Positions 1 through 4,817 of a stretch of 6,275 nt of DNA are shown here, piece after piece. Source of the DNA: Clostridia bacterium (GTDB lineage Bacteria > Bacillota > Clostridia > Monoglobales > Monoglobaceae). Positions within the stretch are counted from its first letter, which is position 1; each line of letters opens with the position of its first letter. The notes under the pieces are model-generated. The model saw nothing but the letters and a program-made list of their open reading frames with translations, had not been told where the DNA came from and did not search any database. The stretch spans positions 1 through 6,275 of the forward strand of contig JAGALN010000190.1 in assembly GCA_017625185.1 (NCBI GenBank), given 5' to 3'. Both the position numbers and the translations under genes were made by a program.

Positions 1-919
1 AGGTAACTTGATACTGCTTGGCAAACTCTGCCGCAATTTCGGCTCTTCTTTCCTGAATTTCTTCGGAAGGCTTCCCGCAAAGGCGGGACATCTCCCCCGG
101 ATGAGGAGTCAACACCACAGTGCCGTGCTCCTCCTCTAGGATATCTATATGCTCCGCAAGAGCGTTTAGACCATCGGCATCAATCACCAAGGGCTTTCCG
201 CTTTTGAGAGCGATCTGCAATGCAGAAAGCACTGCTCCTGTCCGCCCCAACCCGGGACCGATTCCCACTGCATCGCTTTTTTCTATCTGCTCTTTGATTT
301 GAGAAAGTGCCAAATCGGCATCCTCCTCACAAATCGGCAAGGTCATAGCCTCGGTGAGCTTTGCCGCCAGAACCGGTTGGGCCGGAGCAGGTGTCCCTAC
401 CGTTACCAAGCCGCTTCCCGTCCGCATGGCAGCTTCAGCACAAAGTGCCGCCGCCCCGGTCATCCCCACCGAGCCTGCCAGAAGAAACAACCGTCCGCAA
501 TCTCCCTTGTGCATGGCATCGAACCGCTTGGGAAGCAATGCCCGATACGCCTTGATTTCCTCGGCATAAACTCCGCCCAAAGGTTCTCCTTCGCCGCAAA
601 CCACCGCAACTGCTACGGTATCGGAATGACTAATACTCAATTCAACTTCCATGGGTTTTTCCAGAAAGTGCAGTTCCGGTTTCCCCAAATCATCATGGAC
701 AACCTCGATGTCTTTCCAGCCAAACCCACGCATCCCGCTCCCCATATATTTGGAAAATGCTTCTTTGGCGGCATAGAACCCCGCCATACTCTCATAACAG
801 TTTTTCTTTTTGGAGAAATACTCCCTCTCTCCACGGGTAAAGACCCGCTTTGCAAACGCCTCCGGATCCCTCATCCGGGAGAACCGGCTGATTTCTACAA
901 TGTCAATCCCGATTTTCAT
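1..919 (-). CDS. AcpS-NnrD fusion: holo-ACP synthase joined to ADP-dependent NAD(P)H-hydrate dehydratase (3' end outside window)
   Basis: The open frame reads from an ATG at 919 to the window edge, giving 306 residues with no stop. Residues 1-115 are a holo-ACP synthase, which transfers 4'-phosphopantetheine from CoA to acyl carrier protein. Visible marks are GIDIVEISRF (Asp6, expected Mg ligand), RVFTRGEREYF, AAKEAFSKYMGSG (Glu53, expected Mg ligand) and ELSISHSD. Residues about 125-306 are the start of a ribokinase-fold NnrD, which dehydrates damaged NAD(P)H hydrate: HKGDCGRLFLLAGS, GIGPGLG, the catalytic-type VIDADGLN and VLTPHPGEMSRL. The last 90 or so residues, with the expected GSGD-type motif, lie outside. 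No NnrE (epimerase) domain lies between the two parts. The ATG overlaps the stop of the upstream gene as ATGA, so translation is probably coupled; an AAGGTGG at 930-936 is a moderate ribosome binding site. Both domain assignments are secure. The fused arrangement is read directly from one continuous frame. Confidence 0.93.
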   Translation of the reverse strand, partial: MKIGIDIVEISRFSRMRDPEAFAKRVFTRGEREYFSKKKNCYESMAGFYAAKEAFSKYMGSGMRGFGWKDIEVVHDDLGKPELHFLEKPMEVELSISHSDTVAVAVVCGEGEPLGGVYAEEIKAYRALLPKRFDAMHKGDCGRLFLLAGSVGMTGAAALCAEAAMRTGSGLVTVGTPAPAQPVLAAKLTEAMTLPICEEDADLALSQIKEQIEKSDAVGIGPGLGRTGAVLSALQIALKSGKPLVIDADGLNALAEHIDILEEEHGTVVLTPHPGEMSRLCGKPSEEIQERRAEIAAEFAKQYQVT

Positions 920-1440
920 TGGGACAAGACCACCTTTTTAGGGTTATACCGACGGATGGCATCCTTGACTTTCTCATTGGGATTGAAAAGAAGCATCTTT
1001 TCCTTGCCGTCATCGTCCAGAAAAACCAGGAAGCACAAATCCTCTGCATCCATATGAGTGCCGGCAAAAACCTTCGTCAGTCCGCTCTTTTTCATGTATC
1101 TAACAAACTCGGGAGCCTTTCTGTCACCCATCAGCTCCATCTTCCGGATATTGATTTCCAGCATGGACTTCCGTCGCCGGGCGTTGATGATCTTATCCAC
1201 ATCCAGAACCCCGTTGGTAAAGGAATACTCAAATTCCAGATTAATGGAAGTGACCAAAAAATAAAGGAGATAAATCAAAACTACGCAAACCGCAAAAATC
1301 ATAAAGCCGAGCCCCGGAATCATCATAGCAAAGGTCAGTGCGAACAGGACAGCCAAAACTCCCAGCATACTCGCCAGAACAATCAGGAACTCCTTGACTC
1401 CTCTTTTTTTCTTAACCATTTGTTCTATAAAAATATCCAT
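916..1440 (-). CDS. Two-helix membrane protein, DUF6106-like
   Basis: This 174-residue protein starts with a charged stretch (MVKKKRG), followed by two hydrophobic helices at about residues 17-38 and 43-64. A soluble C-terminal region of about 110 residues follows, rich in Lys, Arg, Asp and Glu. It contains SINLEFEYSFTNGVLDVDKI, FVRYMKKSG, a short acidic turn FLDDDGKEKML and an ending LLFNPNEKVKDAIRRYNPK. The overall shape resembles the DUF6106 family found in Clostridia; I recognise it from general form and have not verified it by search. No enzymatic motif is visible and the function is unknown. The start has a clear GGAGG at 1447-1451, six bases from the ATG. It is the first gene of an operon with the AcpS-NnrD fusion, overlapping it by four bases. 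The second half could be a small membrane-associated sensing or scaffold domain, but nothing shows this. Confidence 0.85.
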   Translation of the reverse strand: MDIFIEQMVKKKRGVKEFLIVLASMLGVLAVLFALTFAMMIPGLGFMIFAVCVVLIYLLYFLVTSINLEFEYSFTNGVLDVDKIINARRRKSMLEINIRKMELMGDRKAPEFVRYMKKSGLTKVFAGTHMDAEDLCFLVFLDDDGKEKMLLFNPNEKVKDAIRRYNPKKVVLSQ

Positions 1441-1445
1441 CTGTA

Positions 1446-1451
1446 TCCTCC
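1446..1451 (-). promoter_or_regulatory. Ribosome binding site of the DUF6106-like gene
   Basis: GGAGGA is placed six bases (counted from GGAGG) before the ATG at 1440. It fixes that start codon. Confidence 0.8.
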
Positions 1452-1472
1452 AAAGCCTTATCTGTTTTTTCT

Positions 1473-1502
1473 ATCATACCATAAATTCTTCTGTTCTGTC
1501 TA
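1473..1502 (-). promoter_or_regulatory. Housekeeping-type promoter with extended -10 for the membrane protein/AcpS-NnrD operon
   Basis: On the minus strand, TAGACA (1502-1497) matches the -35 box in five of six positions. After an 18-base spacer comes TATGAT (1478-1473), preceded by TG one base upstream (TGGTATGAT), which makes an extended -10. The transcript would begin near 1466 and give a leader of about 25 bases before the ATG at 1440. This is a sigma-A-type signal, so the operon is probably expressed in vegetative cells. Confidence 0.7.
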
Positions 1503-1588
1503 CTGTTTGTTACAAATTTGTTAGAGGAGGAAAAAGGCAATACGAGCGGACAGCGTTGTCGGCGGTTCCCGACGCTCCGCCACTGTAA

Positions 1589-1624
1589 AGAAAGAAGAAT
1601 CCGGTTATCCGGATTCTTCTTTCT
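1589..1624 (-). terminator. Intrinsic terminator of the 80-aa gene
   Basis: A perfect 16-bp inverted repeat (arms 1589-1604 and 1609-1624) encloses a four-base loop. It begins nine bases after the stop codon of the minus-strand gene at 1634. The stem base is A/T rich and, read on the minus strand, the 3' arm runs into CTTCTTTCTTTA, a U-rich though interrupted tail. In the plus direction the tail is CTCCTTCG, which is poorer, so the minus strand is the likely direction. Confidence 0.75.
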
Positions 1625-1633
1625 CCTTCGTCT

Positions 1634-1876
1634 TCAAATCACATCGCACAAGGTACAAGGTGTCACTTGAAACCGGCAAAGCATTTCTATCGTTTGTTCT
1701 GCCTCGGCACAGGTCAAAAAACGCCCGGGTGCCTCTGTACTCTCCTGAAAAGCTCCCTGCCGGAAAATCTCTGCCCGGATTCCGTATCTTCGAAATCCCT
1801 CCGTCTCTTCCAGAACCGTAAACCTTACCCGATAACAAACTCCATCTCCGTCCTGAAACTCGAAAGACCGCCCCAT
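1634..1876 (-). CDS. Small protein, DUF6514-like
   Basis: This is an 80-residue soluble protein with no signal peptide or membrane segment. The core reads YRVRFTVLEE, then RRYGIRAEIF, a variable stretch, and a C-terminal ending QVTPCTLCDVI. The strand-YGI-strand start and the helix ending in TPCTL.DVI resemble DUF6514, a short family of unknown function in Clostridia. That link rests on pattern memory alone. The three C-terminal Cys residues (67, 74, 77) do not form a recognised metal site. The start is supported by GGGGAGG with GGAGG at 1884-1888, seven bases from the ATG, and by a near-perfect promoter just upstream. The gene is monocistronic, with its own promoter and terminator. A different frame on the same strand gives a longer open stretch (1605-2021), but it has no supporting ribosome binding site and runs through the promoter and terminator. 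Confidence 0.82.
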   Translation of the reverse strand: MGRSFEFQDGDGVCYRVRFTVLEETEGFRRYGIRAEIFRQGAFQESTEAPGRFLTCAEAEQTIEMLCRFQVTPCTLCDVI

Positions 1877-1905
1877 GGTAATTCCTCCCCTTTGCTGATG
1901 CCGTT

Positions 1906-1934
1906 ATTGTAACGTTTTTCCAGGAGAATTTCAA
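1906..1934 (-). promoter_or_regulatory. Sigma-A-type promoter of the 80-aa gene
   Basis: On the minus strand, TTGAAA (1934-1929) and TACAAT (1911-1906) are separated by exactly 17 bases, each matching its consensus in five of six positions. Transcription would begin near 1899, leaving a leader of about 22 bases that just contains the GGAGG at 1884-1888. Confidence 0.78.
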
Positions 1935-2155
1935 TCCCTTATCCACCGCAACTTTTGACAAGCCTGTGGAATTTCTGCACTTTTGGGCGTTTCTTTTGGG
2001 AATATTTCCTTTTTTTATCACGCCGAATCGAATTATGTAAACCTACTCCCCTGAGAAAACGGAGGCCTCCGCAGGCGGATGTGGTCAAAGCGATAACCTG
2101 CGCTTCTTTCTTTTATGATATGTTCTCTTTTCTCCTGGTTTTCCTATGGGGCAGG

Positions 2156-2183
2156 CACCTGACACCTTGAACTGCATATCTTA
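2156..2183 (+). promoter_or_regulatory. Possible sigma-K or sigma-E promoter of the peptidoglycan-binding operon
   Basis: CATATCTTA (2175-2183) fits the CATAnnnTA pattern of the sigma-K -10 and also the CATAnnnT part of sigma-E. CACC (2156-2159) is a fit to the short sigma-K -35 (mACm) at about 16 bases upstream of the -10. No sigma-E -35 is evident. The start of transcription would fall near 2190, right at the GGAGG, so the leader would be very short; this weakens the call. The sporulation-related product supports it only indirectly. Confidence 0.35.
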
Positions 2184-2190
2184 TCCCATA

Positions 2191-2195
2191 GGAGG
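2191..2195 (+). promoter_or_regulatory. Ribosome binding site deciding the start of the beta-sandwich gene
   Basis: GGAGG lies only two bases before an ATG at 2198 and eight bases before the next in-frame ATG at 2204. The eight-base spacing is normal for this group and the two-base spacing is not, so 2204 is the preferred start. Confidence 0.75.
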
Positions 2196-2203
2196 CGATG
2201 CAG

Positions 2204-2710
2204 ATGAGCGAATTTTATCATCAATTCAATGAGTCCTTGTTTTCCGGACTAAATCAAGGTTTTTCAAGCCACGCAGTGACCGTTGCGGGGACTCCGGCAA
2301 GCGACGATAAAGGTTTCTCCCAAACCGGGGATCTGACCGGTTCGGGAACACTGGTGGTTCAGGTCACTCTGGCAAGGGGTGCCGTCCCGGTGGAGGGTGC
2401 CAAGGTGATTGTTTCCCTTGCCGATAGGGTTTTGGCAAACCTTTCGACCGACAAGAGCGGACAGACCGAGGCGATTTCTCTGCCGGCACCCGAAAGCTCC
2501 CTTTCCCAGACCCCCGGAGGAGCGATTCGACCTTATAGCGTCTATCATATCAGGATTTCCTATCCCGGCTATTACGTAGAGGAGGCAATCAACGTCCCCA
2601 TCTTCGACGGAATCAACTCCATTCAGCCGGTGGCATTGGTTCCCTTGCCCGAGGGGATTTCTCCCGATACGGAAATTCTGGTGGATGAGTCCAATCAGGG
2701 CCCGGTATAA
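2204..2710 (+). CDS. Beta-sandwich protein with a carboxypeptidase-regulatory-like domain, first gene of the operon
   Basis: The product is 168 residues from the ATG at 2204 (170 if the upstream ATG at 2198 is used). Residues 1-45 are polar and probably disordered. Residues about 48-147 alternate in a pattern typical of a transthyretin-like or carboxypeptidase-regulatory beta-sandwich: GTLVVQVTLARGAVPVEGAKV, a turn with STDKSGQTEAISLPAP, then YHIRISYPGYYVEEAINVPIFDG and ending QPVALVPLP. The A.V.V..DG-like turn between strands and the SYPGY motif are standard for this fold. No signal peptide, membrane helix or sortase motif is seen. The fold usually mediates protein or carbohydrate binding and is not itself catalytic. 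The gene is 15 bases upstream of the SpoIID-like gene, so the products probably act together. I infer an accessory binding or structural partner in the spore envelope. The family name is uncertain. Confidence 0.85.
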   Translation: MSEFYHQFNESLFSGLNQGFSSHAVTVAGTPASDDKGFSQTGDLTGSGTLVVQVTLARGAVPVEGAKVIVSLADRVLANLSTDKSGQTEAISLPAPESSLSQTPGGAIRPYSVYHIRISYPGYYVEEAINVPIFDGINSIQPVALVPLPEGISPDTEILVDESNQGPV

Positions 2711-2725
2711 GAAAGGAGAAAACCT

Positions 2726-4153
2726 ATGCCAGTTACATTTTTCATTCCCGAGAATATCACAGTACATCTGGGGGCACCCGCCGACAGCTCCGCTTCCAAT
2801 GTTACTGTTCCCTTCGCCCAGTACATCAAGAATGTGGCGTCCAGCGAGATTTTCCCCACCTGGCCGGAAAACGCCATTCGTGCCAACATCTATACCCAGA
2901 TTACCTATGCCCTGAACCGAATCTTCACCGAATACTACCGGGCGCAGGGTTACAACTTTGACATTACCAACTCCACCCAATTCGACCAGTCCTATGTCCA
3001 CGGGCGGGATATTTTCCAGAACATCAGTCAGCTTGTGGATGAACTCTTTAACGATTACATCATCCGAGAGGGGAATTTGGAGCCGATTTTTGCCCAGTAT
3101 TGCAACGGTACCACCACAACCTGTCCCGGCGGCCTTTCCCAATGGGGCACGGTGGATTTGGCGAATCAGGGATACACACCCTTTGAAATTCTCCAATATT
3201 ATTACGGAGATGATATCGGACTTCGGTTTGATGCCCCTATCGCAGATGTAACCCAGAGTTATCCCGGTACACCTCTGCAGCTTGGCTCTTCCGGGGCGGC
3301 AGTAGCGTCCTTACAGCTCTTCCTCAACCGGATTTCCAGGAACTACCCCGCCATTCCCAAGATTCCCTATACCGACGGATTTTTTGATGTTCCCACCGAG
3401 GATGCCGTCAGGGAATTCCAGCGGATTTTTAACCTGACCGTAGACGGCATTGTAGGCAAGGCAACATGGTATAAGATATACTTTCTTTTCACAACTGTCA
3501 AACGTCTTTCTGAATTGGATTCCGAGGGCATCCAGTTGGACGTTGTCAGCCGTCAGTATAGAACCGATCTGCGGGAGGGGGACCAAGGGGAGAACGTCCG
3601 GCTGATTCAGTATTTTTTAAGCATCATTGCAGAATTCAACGACTTTATTCCCGCTCCCAACATTGACGGCATCTACGGGCCTAATACCGCCAATGCAGTT
3701 TCGGCTTTTCAGGAGTCGGCAGGTCTTCCCCAAACCGGCGTAATTGACCAATCCACCTGGGACGCTCTCTATTCCCGGTACGCATCTGTCATTGCGGGGC
3801 TCCCGCCGGATTACCGTGGCGGCGGAGTCCCGGTCTTTCCCGGCACGGCACTCCGCCGTGGCATGACCGGAAATAACGTCCGGCAGCTCCAAACCTTTTT
3901 ATCCAAGATTGCCGACTTTAACAGCTCCATTCCCAAGGTGGCAATCACCGGAAACTTTGGTGCAGAAACCCAGAACGCCGTTCTGGCTTTTCAGCGGGAA
4001 TACGGTCTGCCGCCTCGGGGAGTGGTGGGACTTTCTACCTGGAACGCCATTGCGGAGCTATATAACGATTTGGTATTAGGCGAGGAGCGTTCCCCCGGTC
4101 AGTACCCGGGCACGCCTCTTGCCGAAACCACTACACAAGGAGGGCAATCATGA
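2726..4153 (+). CDS. SpoIID/LytB-like domain with three peptidoglycan-binding domains
   Basis: The 475-residue product has an N-terminal domain (about 30-170) like SpoIID, the lytic transglycosylase that cuts peptide-free glycan strands during engulfment. Visible marks are YIKNVASSEIFPTWPENAIRA, where Glu41 aligns with the catalytic-type Glu of SpoIID; DITNSTQFDQSYVHG; and GLSQWGTVDLANQGYTPFEIL (136-156), equal to the family's GMSQyGA..lA..G...IL. The domain is about 140 residues, roughly half the usual size, and the central SSSGG segment is missing or replaced by CNGTTTTC (126-133). Three PG_binding_1 repeats follow at about 181-252, 278-350 and 372-446. Each has GxxGxxVxxLQxFL or a close form, an acidic or aromatic turn such as IDGIYGPNT, an AVxxFQ core and a GLPxxGVxxxxTW ending. 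There is no signal peptide or membrane segment. The start has AAAGGAG at a good distance. A likely role is binding, and possibly cutting, cortex glycan; catalysis is unproven. Confidence 0.9.
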   Translation: MPVTFFIPENITVHLGAPADSSASNVTVPFAQYIKNVASSEIFPTWPENAIRANIYTQITYALNRIFTEYYRAQGYNFDITNSTQFDQSYVHGRDIFQNISQLVDELFNDYIIREGNLEPIFAQYCNGTTTTCPGGLSQWGTVDLANQGYTPFEILQYYYGDDIGLRFDAPIADVTQSYPGTPLQLGSSGAAVASLQLFLNRISRNYPAIPKIPYTDGFFDVPTEDAVREFQRIFNLTVDGIVGKATWYKIYFLFTTVKRLSELDSEGIQLDVVSRQYRTDLREGDQGENVRLIQYFLSIIAEFNDFIPAPNIDGIYGPNTANAVSAFQESAGLPQTGVIDQSTWDALYSRYASVIAGLPPDYRGGGVPVFPGTALRRGMTGNNVRQLQTFLSKIADFNSSIPKVAITGNFGAETQNAVLAFQREYGLPPRGVVGLSTWNAIAELYNDLVLGEERSPGQYPGTPLAETTTQGGQS

Positions 4154-4428
4154 AGTTTAATATGTATGACCAACGGCAAAATGTTCTGGAGGCAGAGAGC
4201 TTTCTCCGTGCCAATCAACGTCTAGAGGGCGGTATCCTCATCAATCCCGACGGCTTATTCGAGGAAGAAACCACCCAGGCAGTGCTCCTCTTTCAACGGC
4301 AAAACGGGCTGCCCCAGACCGGCGTGATTGACTTTGCTACCTGGACGCTCCTCTCGGAAACCGCCGACGCCATCTGTCTGGAGGATTTTTGCTTGTTCAA
4401 CAATCTGGACATCACCGCGCGAAGATAG
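4150..4428 (+). CDS. Single peptidoglycan-binding domain protein
   Basis: This 92-residue protein is essentially one PG_binding_1 domain (about residues 8-70): the helix QNVLEAESFLRAN, then GGILINPDGLFEEETTQAVLLFQRQNGLPQTGVIDFATWTLL. Its GLPQTGVID ending is nearly identical to the second repeat of the preceding protein (GLPQTGVIDQSTW). It lacks a signal peptide and any catalytic domain. A short tail (71-92) contains Cys76 and Cys81. The ATG overlaps the preceding TGA as ATGA, with AAGGAGGG at a good distance, so it is translated by coupling and probably in similar amounts. A glycan-binding adaptor in the same complex is likely; the domain alone does not tell which glycan it binds. A strong terminator follows, closing the operon. 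Confidence 0.88.
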   Translation: MKFNMYDQRQNVLEAESFLRANQRLEGGILINPDGLFEEETTQAVLLFQRQNGLPQTGVIDFATWTLLSETADAICLEDFCLFNNLDITARR

Positions 4429-4431
4429 CAG

Positions 4432-4463
4432 GAGGGGTCGGCTTTTTGCCGACCCCTCTTTTA
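4432..4463 (+). terminator. Intrinsic terminator of the peptidoglycan-binding operon
   Basis: A GC-rich 11-bp stem (arms 4432-4442 and 4448-4458) with a TTTTT loop is followed by TTTTA. It begins four bases after the stop at 4428. The T-run overlaps the stop codon of the minus-strand spoVAE gene (4461-4463). On the minus strand the hairpin is followed by CTGCTA and has no T-run, so it acts mainly on the plus strand. Confidence 0.9.
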
Positions 4464-4817
4464 TGGTTTCACTTTGGGATTAAACAATAGAGCAATCAGG
4501 AATCCGAAGAAGATGGAGGCAGAAATCCCTCCCGCCGCCGCTGTGGCACCACCGGTAATAATTCCAAGGACGCCCTGCTCCTGAACCCCCTTAATCACGC
4601 CCTGTGCCAACAAATTTCCAAAGCCAACAATGGGTACCGTTGCTCCCGCTCCAGCAAACTTAACAAAGGGTTCATAGATTCCAAGACCTCCCAAGACCGC
4701 GCCCGTTACCACAAAGAGAACCAGAATCCGTCCCGGGGTCAGCTTGGTTTTATCAATTAAAATCTGGGCAATGACGCAAATCAAGCCACCCACCCAAAAG
4801 GCATTTAGATACTGCAT
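4461..4817 (-). CDS. spoVAE: Stage V sporulation protein AE (SpoVAE), dipicolinic acid channel subunit
   Basis: The protein is 118 residues, similar in length to SpoVAEb of Bacillus subtilis. It has four or so hydrophobic segments: about residues 5-21, 31-48, 83-98 and 100-112. A conserved SpoVAC/SpoVAE signature lies at 55-69 (AGAGATVPIVGFGNL). SpoVA proteins form the inner-membrane channel for uptake of Ca-dipicolinate during sporulation and its release during germination. The start is the ATG at 4817, supported by AAAGGAG inside the end of spoVAD. An in-frame ATG at 5003 would give 180 residues, but the added part lies within the spoVAD coding sequence and has no SpoVA character. It overlaps the end of spoVAD by 13 bases, so translation is probably coupled. 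It is the last gene of the cluster in this window and is convergent with the plus-strand operon. Confidence 0.93.
   Translation of the reverse strand: MQYLNAFWVGGLICVIAQILIDKTKLTPGRILVLFVVTGAVLGGLGIYEPFVKFAGAGATVPIVGFGNLLAQGVIKGVQEQGVLGIITGGATAAAGGISASIFFGFLIALLFNPKVKP

Larger units (their letters stand above)
1935..2203. other. Divergent intergenic region
   Basis: This stretch lies between the promoter of the minus-strand 80-aa gene and the start of the plus-strand operon. No convincing gene is present. It holds a perfect 12-base palindrome CGGAGGCCTCCG (2060-2071), a run GGGGCAGGCACCTGACACC (2148-2166) and a possible sporulation promoter (2156-2183). A TTGACA at 1955-1960 on the plus strand has no acceptable -10 partner. 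Confidence 0.6.

Noticed and set aside
299..1057. Plus-strand open frame of 252 residues
   Set aside because: It is antisense to the AcpS-NnrD fusion, whose motifs are unmistakable, and it shows no domain of its own.
919..1524. Plus-strand open frame of 201 residues
   Set aside because: It is antisense to the two-helix membrane protein and its promoter; composition is His/Gln rich and domain-free.
1521..1545. GAGGAGGAAAAAGG on the plus strand as the ribosome binding site of a small gene
   Set aside because: No ATG, GTG or TTG start at a usable distance leads to a frame of any length.
1955..1983. TTGACA on the plus strand as a -35 box for the peptidoglycan-binding operon
   Set aside because: No -10-like hexamer occurs at 16-18 bases (sequence there is GCACTTTT).
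1605..2021. Minus-strand frame of 138 residues overlapping the 80-aa gene
   Set aside because: It runs through the promoter and terminator of the 80-aa gene, has no ribosome binding site at its start, and shows no family pattern.
2264..3196. Minus-strand open frame of 310 residues opposite the plus-strand operon
   Set aside because: It spans two well-supported plus-strand genes and their intergenic gap, has no recognisable domain or ribosome binding site, and its composition is that of a codon shadow.
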